64,000 bases of DNA from Phoronis australis (GCA_002633005.1 NMRA01000759.1:99195-163194); one strand, 5' to 3'; counted from the first letter of the stretch, positions 1-12,000 are shown. The notes: generated by a model from the sequence alone, not told the origin. A program made the numbers and translations.

Positions 1-730
1 ATCGTGCCAAAGCAATAATTAGCTTACTATTAGAGAGTCTGTGATTTGTAGCCTAACGAGTGCGGGCAGACTTGGAGACTTGTTGACTCGGCACTGACTA
101 TGCGTCCTTGTATAGGCACATATAGGCAACTGTCTAACACTCACCGTGACTAACAAACTTGATGCGCGTCGGTGTTGCCCGCCCTTGTTGCACTCGACAG
201 TCCTTGTGCTGTTGGGGGGGGGGGGGGGGGGGNCTGTTCACATCTAGTCTGACTTTTTGACAAATGCTGCCCAGTGTGACTAGAATTTTACCAGCTACTG
301 CCTATACAAACCATTCGATTGCTTATTTTGACAATGTCTTGTGTTGCACTTGCAACCTTTAACGCAGGGTATGATTATGATCCTTACAAATAGTTAAGTT
401 CAGTTGAGAAAACTGGTTCTCAAAGTGGGTGCAGGGTATAGTGTAAATTTTGGATGGTGTTTTCGAAAACTCTACAACAGGGTGACTTTTCAAGGCAGAT
501 CGATTCCTACAAATGGGTTCATTTTTGATTCCCTCTCTAAGTGGGTATGCATCCTTGGCTTTATTTTTCATCTACATTCACTGGCTGTCAAAACATACCA
601 CGGTAGTATGTCTTTAATGAGTACAGCCGACTACTGAAAATGACCGAGGATGACTGCTGAGGCCCAAGTTTTTTAGTCTCTGTCTCAATGATTGATTAAC
701 ATTTTTTTGTTTAATTGATGATAATTTCAG
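1..730. other. Sequence upstream of the first visible CBR exon; no exon found
   Basis: This should hold the 5' exon of the carbonyl reductase gene, but I see no ATG-containing exon that ends in phase 0 as exon 731-815 requires. A 19-base G run (214-232) followed by one n at 233 marks a sequencing or assembly weak point, so the short first exon may be lost there or lie before the window. Confidence 0.5.
214..233. repeat. Poly-G homopolymer ending in an n
   Basis: Nineteen consecutive G residues are followed by one ambiguous base. The true length is uncertain and the run may hide a small collapsed gap. Confidence 0.9.
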
Positions 731-815
731 GTTACAGGTAGCAACAAAGGTATTGGATATGCCATTGTCAAGGCCCTTTGTCATCAGATGCCAGAATGGA
801 CGGTATACCTGACAG
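731..815 (+). CDS. CBR-like exon A (Rossmann cofactor motif)
   Basis: The acceptor is ataatttcag and the donor ACAG|gtattt. The exon enters in phase 0 and leaves after one base of an Ala codon. It encodes VTGSNKGIGYAIVK and the end of the first beta-alpha-beta unit, which carries the NADP(H)-binding TGxxxGIG motif. Confidence 0.92.
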
Positions 816-3800
816 GTATTTAACCTCATACTGGATGGGCCCCCAATGATATAAATCAGCAAGTATTGCCTATGTACGATCCCGAGTATAACACCTAGGC
901 TTAGTGAATGTCTGATACTTGCACTTATACACAAAGACATGATTTCACTCTACAGTTTTGAAGTGGCTATAAACCCTGGGCCTTACTTTGCAAACCCTGG
1001 GCCTTACCGTATGCAAACCCTGGGCTTTACTTTGCAAACCTGTGGGTTTTACTTTGCAAACCATGGGCCTTACATTGCAAACCTTGGGTCTTATGTTGCA
1101 AATCCTGGGCCTTACGCTGCAAACCCTGAGTCTTACGTTGCAAACCCTAGGCTTTCTGTTACAAAAACCAAATTTGATTTAGACCACTTTACCATTTTTG
1201 TAATTTCTCTCAAATTCAGTTCCTCAGTTAATATTGATATGATGAGTGAGTGTCTATTTTACTCTTACAGTGTTCTACAAACTAATGTCTTGGTTCTGCA
1301 GTTTAACTGTCACTTGGGTTTAACAAAACTAGGATGTTTATTTCAAGTTGAAAGTTCATTATCATGCAGCATTCATGTTTATTTCATTATTTTCTGAGCC
1401 GTTATTGGTTTCTTATTGATGTTATATACCCTGCAGCAGGAAGCAGTTAATAACCAACGTGTATACTTTTTGCACAGCAGCATGTACGATGTCTTACTTC
1501 TCATGCCAGTCTCCCATTACGCTGCATTAACTCCCCTGCTGGTTTTGTAATGGAAGGGGCATGGTTTATACCCACTTTAAAGTTAGTGGGAAAAATAAGG
1601 AGAGTTCCGACGAAGTTGTGACTGTAGACTGAAGTTTCGCTGATGTGAATGCAACATAGCATGCTTTGTTTTATTAGGTTGATTGTTTTTAGGCGATAGA
1701 GCCCTCTGTTTGTTGGATTTAAGCACCAATATATTGTGCTGCCACTTGTTGTTGGTGACCCTTAGTATCACAAGTTAAATACGGCTAAAATGTGACTATC
1801 ATCGAAGCTCACATCTTGAAGATTTGAGAAAATTTGATTCTGAATTAAAAAATTACTGCATTTCTTTTCAGCACGTGATGAGGGTCGAGGAAATACAGCA
1901 GTTGAGGAGCTGAAATCTCTAGGTTACTCACCTCGTTTCTGCCAGCTTGATATCAGCTCGCAAGAAAGCATTGAAAAGGCGAAGACATATTTCATAGAAA
2001 CACATGGCGGCATCGATGTTTTAATAAACAATGCTGGTATAGCATTCAAGGCAAGACATTTTGCTTCCTAAAAATTGTATTGTACATGCACATGTTTGGT
2101 CCTATGTTCCTGTTTATCATTATGATGTTAAGTCAATAATTGGATCAAGTTGCATGTCTCTTAGACAGTTGAGTAAAACCAAAGAACAAACAAGCTTTCA
2201 ATGTTGTGTATGACCTTGTTGACAAGCTTGCACATTTAGCCACATATTTTCAAAACTAGATTTTGTCTCGGTGAGGTTATATATTTTTGAAAGTAGAAAA
2301 TCTGAAGAGTTTGATTTTTTACTTTTTACCAATCTATGGTTAATTGGGTCACGCGACCATGCCTTTTTAAAAAACTTAAGGAATGGTGTCAATGACATGT
2401 CAAATTTTAGTTGATGTAGTTGTTAAACATGATATTTCAGTTACAGTTTCTATAATACCATTTTGTTATCCGTTTACACAATTTCAGATCTTTTCATGAA
2501 ATCACATAAGTTCTTTGTTGATAGCCATGATGCAAAAGTGGATCATTTTGTAAAAAATTCCTAACATTGTTTTGGAGAACAATGCATAAACCATGTAGTA
2601 TCTTGTGAATTCGATAAGCTATTTCTGAGATGTGATGTTCCGAAGTTTGCCAGTTTTGGACGTTTTTTTAATTTCGATAAAATAAAGCATTTGAAAATTT
2701 TCCTGGGGTCCATCATAACCTTTAAAACTTCATAACTGAATCTGGAGTTATTCATTACAAAACAGTAGATGCTGGCATGTTGACAAAAAATAAATCTATT
2801 ACCCATTTTAAGAAATGTTCTCAGCAATGAATTCCTGCACATGCATGGTCCTATTGTTTTAAAAAAAAGTATAGGCACAGGGTCCTAGATGTGCTCAAAT
2901 AGGGAATGTTGTACATGGTACTCAGTACTTGAGCAAATTTGCCATCATGCTTAAAAACGAGGTGTCGTGTTCAAACTACAATGGTTTTGCATGTTTGGAA
3001 CACGCGTTGCTAAAACTGATTTTAAAACGAGGCATTGTTTCCTAAACAACAATGTACAACAATCACTTTTTACAACGCCACCAACGTGTGCAAGTAGTGA
3101 ATTGGCTGCAATGCTGGATGCAGTCCTAGGAATGTAGTGCTCCCAGATGCGATCCAACTGTCAACTAGAGACTTTGTGGTATAACTTTACCAGAATATCT
3201 GAGACTGCTCTCTTTTTATTAGTGCAGTTTTCTTGTAAGTGACCTAGTTGTGATGGCACTTGTTATGCTATCTAAAGGTTTTGAGCTGGCTCTTGCTCCT
3301 TGTTAACCTATTGATTTTTCTCAAACTCCCCACCAAGTTTCTTCTCTTCATGAAAACACCTCTTCCGACTGAGTAATACTTGATTGGAAATCGCCCAGGT
3401 TGTATTTAAAAGGATACTAAACCCTGTTTTGAGGATTTCAACTATTTCTGGTCCTGTCACCTACCAATGCATCATTGACGTCAATCTTGAAAGATAAATG
3501 CAGGAATCTACTCATGCTCCCTATGTCACAAATTGGACATTATGGTCCTTGGTGAGTGGTCTTTTTCTACAGTTGCCGTGTAATTCACTTAAAGCGTAGC
3601 TTGCGCTTGCCCGTGTAGCAGACTTCAAAAGGTTTTTTTATATTTTTTTACTTTTCAGGATTGCTGAGGGTTACAGAGCATTATTTTGTTTCAGAGAACT
3701 GGACGGGAAAGTCGCTTTTAGTATCTATATATAATAGGCCAAAACCGAGTTATCTTTTTAAGGGCCAGCGCTGACGGATAACTATGACCTGAGTAAGCTG

Positions 3801-6800
3801 AGTGCTAAGCTCCTGTTAAGGTGTGAAAAATTGAATGAACATGTGGCTAGTTCGTTCAGTTGCATTTTCACCCTTTGTTCAAAGACTGAATGAACTTTCA
3901 CTTTGTCGTGAGATGCGACTTAAGTTAACTTTCATTTGAGGCTGCCACCAGGGAGCAGTTTATTAAAGAGACTATTGGGCCTTGTCTTACTGACTCTAGT
4001 GAAAAGTCAGACATCTGATTACGATAAGCCAAAAGTTAATTTTTTGTCTTTTGTGTTTCGCAAAACATTTGTCTTCTGAGTAGTTGAGCACAGATGTTGA
4101 CTTCGAGTCGTAGACAGATTTTTTGACTTTCAGCGAAAACAGGCTAAGCCATTAGTAGACTGATTTTTAACCAAAAGTCAAAAACCTATAGAGTGGCCGA
4201 GATGCAGGATCCTAAGCTCTTAGGTATCTGCCTGCACTGGCCCTGACATGACTGAGCTTTGGCAAATGAGTTGGTTATTTTAGAAGTTTTGTACTTATGA
4301 CTCTTGCTTTTTGGGTAACAAGTGTATTTTGCTCCTATTTATTTTTTCCATTGTGTGCGAAAATACTAAATCATTATTTTGTCACTTATGAAAATTGTAT
4401 GCAGGTTTCTGGATGAGCTTTGTACATTGTTTATTCTTCACTTTCAGGTAAATTCAACTGTCCCATTTCCAGAACAGGCTGAGGCTACAATTAGAAACAA
4501 CTTTTTTGGCACAGTCAATGTTTCAAACAGCTTTTATCCCATTTTTCGACCACATGGAAGGTATGTAGCACCACTTACCTGCAGCAGAGATGCTCAAGTC
4601 CAGTACATAATATGCTGCCAGTGGAAATTTTTCTTGTTTCAAAGTTTGCTGAACAATTTCATAAAGAGTTGGAATTAAGGTCATGAGACCTTCGTTGCCT
4701 TGCTATTTAGTACTTTGACCACTTAAGGCACCCTCTCATGCTATCAGAACGCCTTGTCTTTATCAATTTCCTAATCGTACGAACCTTCAAGGACTACTGT
4801 AAGATATTTTGACAATTGGATTGATGCACATTTGATCTGTGTGACAAATACACTGTAATAGATTTGAAGATGTATGATGGTATTTGTGCAAAATCCAACA
4901 TTTCAAGCTCCTACCGATGCTGCAGTCTGTAATCACAAAGTTTTCCACCAGATGGCAGCTGTGAGAGATGTCAAGGATATACGGGCTTCTCAAATTATAC
5001 ATGGGAAGTAACAGTCAATTGCGCTTCAAGTAGATTAATGCGAGTTTGCTTTTTGTCACTGATTACAGGTTTTTACTTCATTCTTGTAAACTGTGTACGG
5101 CTTTTGATGAGAAATTCAGTGAAATTTTGGCTATTAGTGTTATTTAAATTGCTTTCTCTCTTGATTTTAGATTAGTTTTTGTGGCTGCAAAGAATGCCTT
5201 GTCTGCTCTGGAAAAGTGCAGCGATGACCTGAAGTCAAAGTTCAAAAATCCTGACCTGACCTTAACAGAGTTATCATCCTTAATGAACAAGTTTGTTAGG
5301 TTTGTGAAAATGGTTCATGAAGTTCTGTGGCATGTACTAATGATTGTGCACTAAACATATGACATGTAGGCAAATGTGCGTTGTTTTGTCATCATGTTTT
5401 TTGTATGCAATCTTCAATTTGCAATTTTTCGTTTAATTTACACAAAATTCATACACAACATGTACTTCGTTAAGAGCCCAAGATTTTAGTGTTTTTGGAC
5501 GTAATCTGACAAAAGGTGAGGCTGTGACGAAATTTTCAGATTCATCTGAAATTTGGGTTATCTGAAGAACTTCTGTCAACTGTTTCCTGATCTTCTGTTA
5601 TTGAGTTATTCAAAATTTTCTGGTGACCTTTGTTGTCTTGTGTTTTGTTATAATTGTTTGTCTTCCCCTTTACGAAATACCATTCGTAATTTCATTCAAA
5701 CTCTTCTGCTAACTGTAAAATAAGCATTTCTCCAGAAAGATAAATGTATAATTCAGCTGAAGTAAACCGTCACTGGGTCACAAAGCTAATTACAAATAAA
5801 TCTCATATGAGATATATTAATTACCAGTTAATTAGTGATTTATTTGAATGATTGCTTAACAGGGACACATGCTAACTGTTATATGGCAATAGTTTTATTC
5901 ATAAACAGAGTTTGAGTGAAAGTCAAAATTAGTATGTCCTGAAACTTTATTAGAGTTTGTAGCCCAAATTCGTCAACAGTTTTGTCTCTCTTGATATCAA
6001 CAACTGTAAGTGTAGAGACAGGTTAATCACTTAAATAAATATTTTTACCAGATTTTAAAGTGTTTTACCTGTTTCTACATTGTCAAATTTTATGCAGGTT
6101 TGGCACATGCCATTTTCAACAACGGTCAGATATTTTTCTTTTCAAACCAGTGCATGGTGTTCCAGATACAATGCTTGGCAGCCCAAAACCCAAATACAAG
6201 ACAGATCTGTTTATTTGACATCTGAGAAAATTTAATTGAAATTTTCCTGTTTTTCTCTAAGGTATTCTGATCTCCCTTTATTTTCACCTGTTTAAAACAA
6301 TTCTTATTGTGTGTAAGATATCTCTAAATAGAAACTTGTCATCAATTCCTTATAGTTACATATTTGTGTTTTTTATTATGAGATTTTCTTAGTTTCAGTT
6401 CAAATGTCATAACTTGACTTTGAATGTGGTGAAACTTTCACATCATGTAAAGGTTGGTCATCCACTGTCTATGGAGTCTTGTCAGTTCAAAGTTCACAAA
6501 TTACAACTTGATTATGACTCTGAGTTAAGTCAAATGTCATGACCTTGCTTTTCAGTGACACTACATAATACTGGTATCGTATAAAGAAAGTTGGTCACCC
6601 ACCGCCAAATTCCCATAGATTCGGGTCAGTTCAAAGGTCAAAGGTCATGACTAGGTTATAACAAATTTCAAAGGTCATGACCTCCCCTTAAATACACTAC
6701 CATAATTCTCCACTGATTTTGCTCAAAAGTAATTGCCAAAATTGTCATATTTCCATTTTCCAAGGCGGATTACTTTACTACAAATAATGGAAAATTCACC

Positions 6801-9800
6801 AAAAGTCGTTTTTTTGTTGACACCTAGACAGTAGAAACCTTGCTAATGATAAACTAAACTTTTCTTATTCTTTATTTTTGTGGAGAAATTTGACAAATAC
6901 AATTTCACTTGTCAGTCATATTGTGTGCTAAACAAGTGAAGACTTGTTGTGCTGTTTTTCAGTGACACAAAGAGTGGCCTTCATAAGGAAGAAGGTTGGC
7001 CAGCTACTGCTTATGGAGTTGCCAAGATTGGGGAAACAGCTCTGTCAAGGATCTTCCAGCAAAATTTTGACAACGACGAACGACACGACTTGGTGGCCAA
7101 TGCTGTGAGAAATGTTTTGTGATGTCATTGCTCTGTGTGTTCACTGGCTGTACAGTTTAAATACCCATTGCACAGTGGTGTTAAAATGAGAAATTAATTC
7201 CAGAGTTAGAGGTGGTTTTCATGAGAGATTGATATGAAAGAGTGACCTTTGGTTATTCAAATTATGTACCGCAACTGTTAAAACACATGGGGTACATAGA
7301 TTCAACATGGTACTGGGGCTTAGCAGGAATTGTCTTTTGCCTAATAACTATGCTCAGACAGATTGTTGCAAAAATACTTCAATTAAATTTTAATTCCAGA
7401 TGACAGCAGTTTCTAAATCGAGTCTAGTCCAAATATCAATCTAGTCCATTGTAAAGCGTTCCCGTTCCCATGCACTTTTGTCTAGCATCGTGATTTGCAG
7501 GCCAATTATCTACAACAGTTCAAAGATTTACTGACCACTCATCAATGGCTACCAGAGTACAGAGAACTAATGCATCGATTTTGGCCATTTTTTTCGCACA
7601 TATTCGGGTAAAACTGACCTTAGCTTAAGTTTGTATAAGGAATTCAATTTCAGAAGCCAATGAAACCTTTCGAAAAATCACCAGTTTTAGTCCAAAATCT
7701 ATCAATTTATTCTACAAGGCTTGGAATTTTCCTCTTGTAAGAGGATTTCCTCTTCTTTGATTTCCAGTTTCCTCTTTTTGACTTTATTCTTGCAAAGATG
7801 TCTATTTCATTTAAATTTTACAACACAAAAATGTTTCTATCACACAAGCCTATCTATTTATGGAACCATTCATTTTCCTCTTTACGTCATTGGTCATTCC
7901 AAAGCCTGATTCAAGCCGGTGTAGTACTGCGGTGATTAACTGCACTCCACATAATAGGATCATAGACCAGCTTCTCTGACATGCAGGCCTCTTGACTACA
8001 ATGAGAATTTTTTACAAATCTATTGATGAAATAAACAGTGCTGTGAATGGCCCCGGGAGGGTCAAGTAATTAATGTCAGAGTTGGTTTGCTGAGATGTGA
8101 TATTGTTTCTTCAAAGCAGTATAATGTTGTTATGTTAGTAATAACAGACTGTTTTAAAACCCTGGCATTACTTGTATTCACCTCGGTACATGGGATTATG
8201 TTGGTTGTCAGAATTCACCTTTTTCCAAATAACCAAATTATCAAGTATACTAGGAATGACACACATTCTTCTATAGCTCAGTTATTAACGTTACATTCTC
8301 TTGATGGTGAAGGGATTAACGTTTCTTGGCAAAAATTTTATGTGCGTAATAAATGTACACATTTAATGTCTCTAGCAGCACAGCACTGTCCAAAAGCTTT
8401 TTAGTTTAGATATTATCATGAATACCTCATTTAGTTTTCCTTGGCAATGGTTTTTGACTGTTCACAGAGACATCTATTGCGATTAATGTTGATTGTGTTA
8501 TTTATTTATCTCAGTGCTGTCCGGGTTTTGTCCAGACTGACATGTCTTCCCATAAAGGACCTCTGACGCCTGAGCAAGGTTTGTAAATATGTTATAGTGA
8601 TTTTCTAAAATTTTTTAATTAGTGAACTAAAAAAGCAGATCATTTTTGATGAAAGGGAAATAGCTCTGTAGGAGTATCCCTTTTCGTGGAAATGAAAATT
8701 AAAATTGATTTGCCGTGTTTTATTTCGTGTTTCCTATTTTTGCTCATCCCTTACTCGGATGAGAAGTGCCTCCTGTGATTGCAAAGAACTGACAGTTCGT
8801 TTTTTTTTCTTGAGACCATGTGCAAGTGCTCTTGTAGAACCTGGTCTCGAGAACTAAATGAACTGTCTGTTCTTTGGAAGCTCTGAAATCACTTCAAATT
8901 TGGAACCAATCATATCATGCCTTGTGCCATTTTAACATATTAAAACCTTTAATTTTCTATTCCAAGTAAGGTATAAATTTAGGCATATGTGTATTTTATA
9001 TCACTGCAAACTGGTCTAATTTAATAGTTAATGTTTTTGTGTGAGCAAAAATTACCCACATGACTGTGCATTGTGATTTGTGCTAAACATCAAATTGAGC
9101 ACACCGTCACACTGCACAGTTTAAATGCCCTTTTAATGTAATACTATTCAACAAGAGGTGGCACTGTTCTTCTGGCTGGTCTGCATTATTGTCACCAATG
9201 TTCTGTCATCATACAATCTGATTTTCTATGAATTATCTCCACCAAATTATCATCACAAAGCTACGTTAATTGCACATGATGGGTGCTGATTTAAAAAAAA
9301 TCTTTAAAGCAACAGTAAACCTGTGTTCTGTTGAAAAAGCTTATGGATTAAATCACTTACTGCTTTAACGTTGGTCTCAAGTTGTTCTTTACTTAGATAA
9401 GTAGTTTTTGGGTTTTGCAAAGAACTGACAGAACATGCTCCACACAGCAAGTTTTGTTATTTTTGAGATGAGGTTCTACCACTTGTGGACCTCATTTCAG
9501 AAATAAACTATTCTTTCCATGTAAAGAATTGTAGGACGACACTTGGCTTACCTCAAAATCCAACTAATGCCTGGTGGTTTGGTAATTGGCCGAATTATAT
9601 GTGGGACACCCAACACAATTAATGAGGACATATTATTGCAAGGGGAAACAAACATTTTAGGTTGTAAAAGTCACATTTTGTCATTGTCCATTTTCAAAGT
9701 TCAAAAACCTGGTTTTCATGAACTATTCAAATAGTATGCTATTTTCAAACTTTCAAAACAAACATTTAAAATACTATTGTTGCCCGTAATGTGTTTGTTT

Positions 9801-10762
9801 ATCTAGAGAAAGATAACATCAGCAGCTCTAGGCAATTTAACTTACCACAACAGCATGGTGTCTTTGATCTAATCAGGCAGATTCTGTGGTGCACAATCTC
9901 AACCAGTTGAGGTGTCAACATAGGATTCTTTTCTTGCAAACCCAGACATTAACTCAAGCAATTTGAGACCATAACCAGTAAGTGGTCTTAACCAAATATA
10001 GGTTGATAGGATGGAAGCCAGGTTTGTTGCTACTTTGTTCAAGCAAATTAGTTATAACCTCTCACTGGTTTCCAAGAATTGTTCAAAACTAGGACAAAAA
10101 CAAAGACCTATGTTGCATGTCCCTGTGACATGCCCATTGCACGCCGCTTTTACAAATCTGTGTAGATGGATGGCTGGTGCTCAAAGTCAATCAGTTTTCA
10201 ACAGTGAAATGTATATTCTGGTGTGTGAGAGCAAATATCTGAATAATGTCATGTAATTTTGGAACGCTAAAATCAGCATTCTGAGCACGCAATCACTTCT
10301 CTCTGCCATCCAACTGCTTGAGGAGACAGTGTGGCTCGGTGGTTAGAGCTCTGGACTCCTTCTTGGGAGACTTGAGTTCAAATCTGGGATTCATTGGCTG
10401 ACATTCCAGCATTGCACAAAGGTGTCTCCTACTCCTCTGACCTCGGTCTTACTTGTGAATGGGAGTTAATGAGAACCTGGATGTAATGTGAAAGCGATTT
10501 CTGGGGATGTGCTCATATTATTATTATATCTGATTGCTTTGTTTTTTTCGCTCTTAAAGCTGATTTTATCTTTTGGAAAGTAAATTCAGCCGTTTGAACA
10601 GAGATTTATTGGAAAGTTTTGAAAGCTGATGTGACTAGATTACCCACCCCGTGTTTGTTTCTCACTTCAGGTGCAGAGAATCCAATTTACCTAGCACTAC
10701 TACCCAATGACACTGATATAAGGGGACGTTTTGTTGTTGACAAGAAAGTAGTGCCATGGTAA
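731..10762 (+). CDS. CBR1-like: Carbonyl reductase 1-like short-chain dehydrogenase, seven visible exons, 5' end missing
   Basis: The exons are 731-815, 1872-2050, 4448-4560, 5171-5299, 6963-7104, 8515-8578 and 10671-10762. All junction phases agree and together they give 267 residues plus TAA, against about 277 in vertebrate CBR1. Family role: cytosolic NADPH-dependent reduction of carbonyl compounds. Counting from the first visible residue, I see the cofactor motif TGSNKGIG (2-9), NNAG (81-84), the conserved Asn of NNFFG (106), the YGVAK active-site Tyr186/Lys190 and CCPGFVQTDM in exon 6. The C-terminus GRFVVDKKVVPW is typical of CBR. The position of the catalytic Ser is Ala132 (VFVAAKNA), and the 54-residue spacing to Tyr matches human CBR1 S139-Y193, so the alignment is secure. 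Intron 2 uses a GC donor. The starting Met and first few residues are not visible. Identity as a CBR1/3-like SDR is near certain, but catalytic competence is doubtful. Confidence 0.93.
971..1165 (+). repeat. 21-bp minisatellite, about 9 copies, in CBR intron
   Basis: The unit resembles tgcaaaccctgggccttac plus two bases, repeated with a few substitutions and small indels. Because the period is 21 it stays open as repeated ANPGPY-like heptapeptides. It lies between exons 731-815 and 1872-2050, so it is best read as an intronic minisatellite. Confidence 0.9.
1872..2050 (+). CDS. CBR-like exon B, ending at a GC donor
   Basis: The acceptor is ttcttttcag. The exon encodes ARDEGRG through LINNAGIAFK, which includes the end of the cofactor fold and the structural NNAG motif. 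It ends TTCAAG|gcaaga: the frame needs the exon to stop at AAG, because the next exon starts in phase 0 with VNST, and the base after the splice is c rather than t. No GT lies close enough to serve instead. Confidence 0.9.
4448..4560 (+). CDS. CBR-like exon C (NNFFGT)
   Basis: The acceptor is cactttcag and the donor GGAAG|gtatgt. The exon encodes VNSTVPFPEQAEATI then RNNFFGTVNVSNS, including the conserved Asn of the SDR tetrad. It leaves with two bases of an Arg codon. Confidence 0.92.
5171..5299 (+). CDS. CBR-like exon D with the catalytic Ser replaced by Ala
   Basis: The acceptor is ttgattttag and the donor GTTAG|gtttgt. It reads RLVFVAAKNALSALEKC and on to LMNKFV. In CBR1 this stretch reads (R)VVNVSS..., and the second Ser is catalytic; here both Ser positions are Ala (GCT GCA). 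I looked for an alternative copy of this exon in the flanking introns (4561-5170, 5300-6962) and saw none. Confidence 0.9.
6420..6690 (+). repeat. Two imperfect ~150-bp direct repeats in a CBR intron
   Basis: Two diverged copies share the order ...aatgtcat(a/g)ac...ttggtcatccac / ttggtcacccac...gtcagttcaaag. The second copy contains a tight run of aaaggtca half-sites. Confidence 0.55.
6635..6647 (+). promoter_or_regulatory. Perfect DR1 motif AGGTCAAAGGTCA
   Basis: Two AGGTCA half-sites are separated by one base, the consensus for RXR/HNF4/PPAR-type nuclear receptor dimers. It lies in the intron before CBR exon 6963-7104, inside a diverged repeat. Function is unproven and it could be chance. 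Confidence 0.35.
6720..6930 (+). repeat. Dispersed repeat, related copies near 11150-11390 and 15960-16190
   Basis: The three stretches share words in the same order, such as aattgccaaaa, ttttcaaggac-like sequence, a tcgt(t/c) block and (t)aatttcact(t/a)g or aatttcattg. The copies are strongly diverged, have no clear ends, and the class is unknown. Confidence 0.4.
6963..7104 (+). CDS. CBR-like exon E (YGVAK active site)
   Basis: The acceptor is gtttttcag and the donor AATGCT|gtgaga. The exon encodes SDTKSGLHKEEGWP, then ATAYGVAKIG with the catalytic Tyr and Lys, and ends LVANA. Confidence 0.92.
8515..8578 (+). CDS. CBR-like exon F (CCPGFVQTDM)
   Basis: The acceptor is tttatctcag and the donor GAGCAAG|gtttgt. 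It encodes CCPGFVQTDMSSHKGPLT and PEQ. The PG motif closes the cofactor pocket in SDRs. Confidence 0.92.
8747..8905. repeat. MITE copy, AAGAACTGACAG family
   Basis: The left end carries gcaaagaactgacagttcg and the right end gaactgtctgttctttgg, inside imperfect inverted arms that also share the gaagtg...tttc part. The interior has gagaccatg and ctggtctcgag. It sits in a CBR intron and encodes nothing. Confidence 0.65.
9400..9530. repeat. Degenerate MITE copy, same family
   Basis: This contains gcaaagaactgacagaac near 9417, a gagatgaggttctacc-like interior and a decayed right arm (aaactattcttt). It belongs with the copies at 8747 and 12728 but is eroded. Confidence 0.4.
10671..10762 (+). CDS. 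CBR-like terminal exon G
   Basis: The acceptor is tctcacttcag. The exon encodes GAENPIYLALLPNDTDIRG and RFVVDKKVVPW, then TAA at 10760-10762. The C-terminal pattern ...GRFV..K.V..W is characteristic of CBR1/CBR3. Confidence 0.93.
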
Positions 10763-11480
10763 CATGATTAATTCATGGTTGTCGAGGAAGTTTTGCCATA
10801 GCAGCAAGTCATATTTGTCGTCAAGGAAGTGATGCTACACTTGCATGAGACATTAATGTCTGGGATGAGTACCGTGTGACGGTAGTAGTAAGAGTTAGAC
10901 AAGTGTGATCACATACTTCTCATGTTGATGTCTTGCAAAGACTTGAAAGGCGCAACCGAACACAGCCCTGACTTGATTCATTATGAGCATATCAGATGGG
11001 TGGGAGGTCAGCTGACTGACGTTGTTGTGACGATAATATAGTTCTTCCCCAGCACGTTGGAAAACGCTTGAAGCCTGATTGAACTTGCTGGAAGAGAAAC
11101 TTGAAAACGTGGTACTGTAACAGTGGGAATTACGGGAAAAGTCTGACCTATTTCGGACAAAAACTGTAAACAAATTAGCCATTGTTTCATTATTGGTAGG
11201 GCTACAACAGTGTTGTTAATGTGAGCAATTTTTTCAAAATGTTGTGGTGATGTCTATGGTACAAACCTTGAATAGTTTTACTCAAAAGCATTTCTTTATT
11301 GGTGCTTACCTTTCTTGGTAAAAATCAAAGAATATAATTTCATTGCCTGTCATGTTGTGTCCAAAATTACTGAGATTTTGCCATAGATTATTTTACATGG
11401 AGATTACGTTTAACTTGTTATTTAAAGCAGTTATCAAACCACTTCCCTTCACAAAAACCAACTTTCAAATTGTTTTGTAG
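10763..11480. other. 3' flank of the CBR gene
   Basis: This probably starts with the 3' UTR. I see no AATAAA in the first few hundred bases. From about 11150 it contains the dispersed repeat also seen at 6720 and 15960. No coding signal is convincing. Confidence 0.5.
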
Positions 11481-11489
11481 TCAACTGAA

Positions 11490-11690
11490 ATTGGAGGTGA
11501 TTTCAGGTTTCGAAGGAACTGACGGTTCCTCATTCGTGCCACCAGGTTGCACAAACAGACCTGTCATGGCATTTAGTTTTACGCGTGGATTGTCTCTAGG
11601 ATTGACAACTGTCATTTCTTTACAAACCTGGTCATCATTCATCAGCTGAGTGAGGTTCTAGTTGAAACCAATTTTACAGGGTAAGTTGTC
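11490..11690. repeat. MITE-related copy, AAGAACTGACAG family
   Basis: The left arm reads aaattggaggtgatttcagg then gaaggaactgacggttc, close to the consensus arm inferred from the copies at 12728 and 14860. The right side is weak. Confidence 0.5.
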
Positions 11691-11916
11691 AAATTCTAGT
11701 TCGCTTTTTTACTTATCATGGGCTTATAAACAATTAATCAAAGTACCAATGAAATTATTTTGCTAGTGTTAAGTGTTGGGTACAATAATTGAAAGTGGGT
11801 ACACTATCAGCCCTCAATTCCATATCAATACTCTTTCTATACAGATACCGAGTACCAATGAAACTTGAGATATCTTTGGTCATTTAACCCTGAAAGAACT
11901 CAACTACTGAGTCCTC

Positions 11917-12000
11917 ATCGCCCCTCGTACGATAATTCCCCCAAAATCCACTCGGGCTCTAGATAACGGGGTATAACGACTTCGCCAGGTAATAATCTAT
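11917..12000. repeat. Half copy of a palindromic MITE (full copy at 59099)
   Basis: The right arm only: aaaatccactcgggctctag, then ataacggggtataacgac, ending in aggtaataatctat. The full element near 59.1 kb has both arms. Confidence 0.65.

Noticed and set aside
334-368. Possible first CBR exon starting ATGTCTTGTGTTGCACTT
   Set aside because: Its only nearby GT donor would leave it in phase 2, but exon 731-815 needs phase 0.
939-1397. 152-codon ORF of ANPGPY-like repeats
   Set aside because: It lies inside a CBR intron and is produced by a 21-bp minisatellite. No start or splice context supports it as protein.
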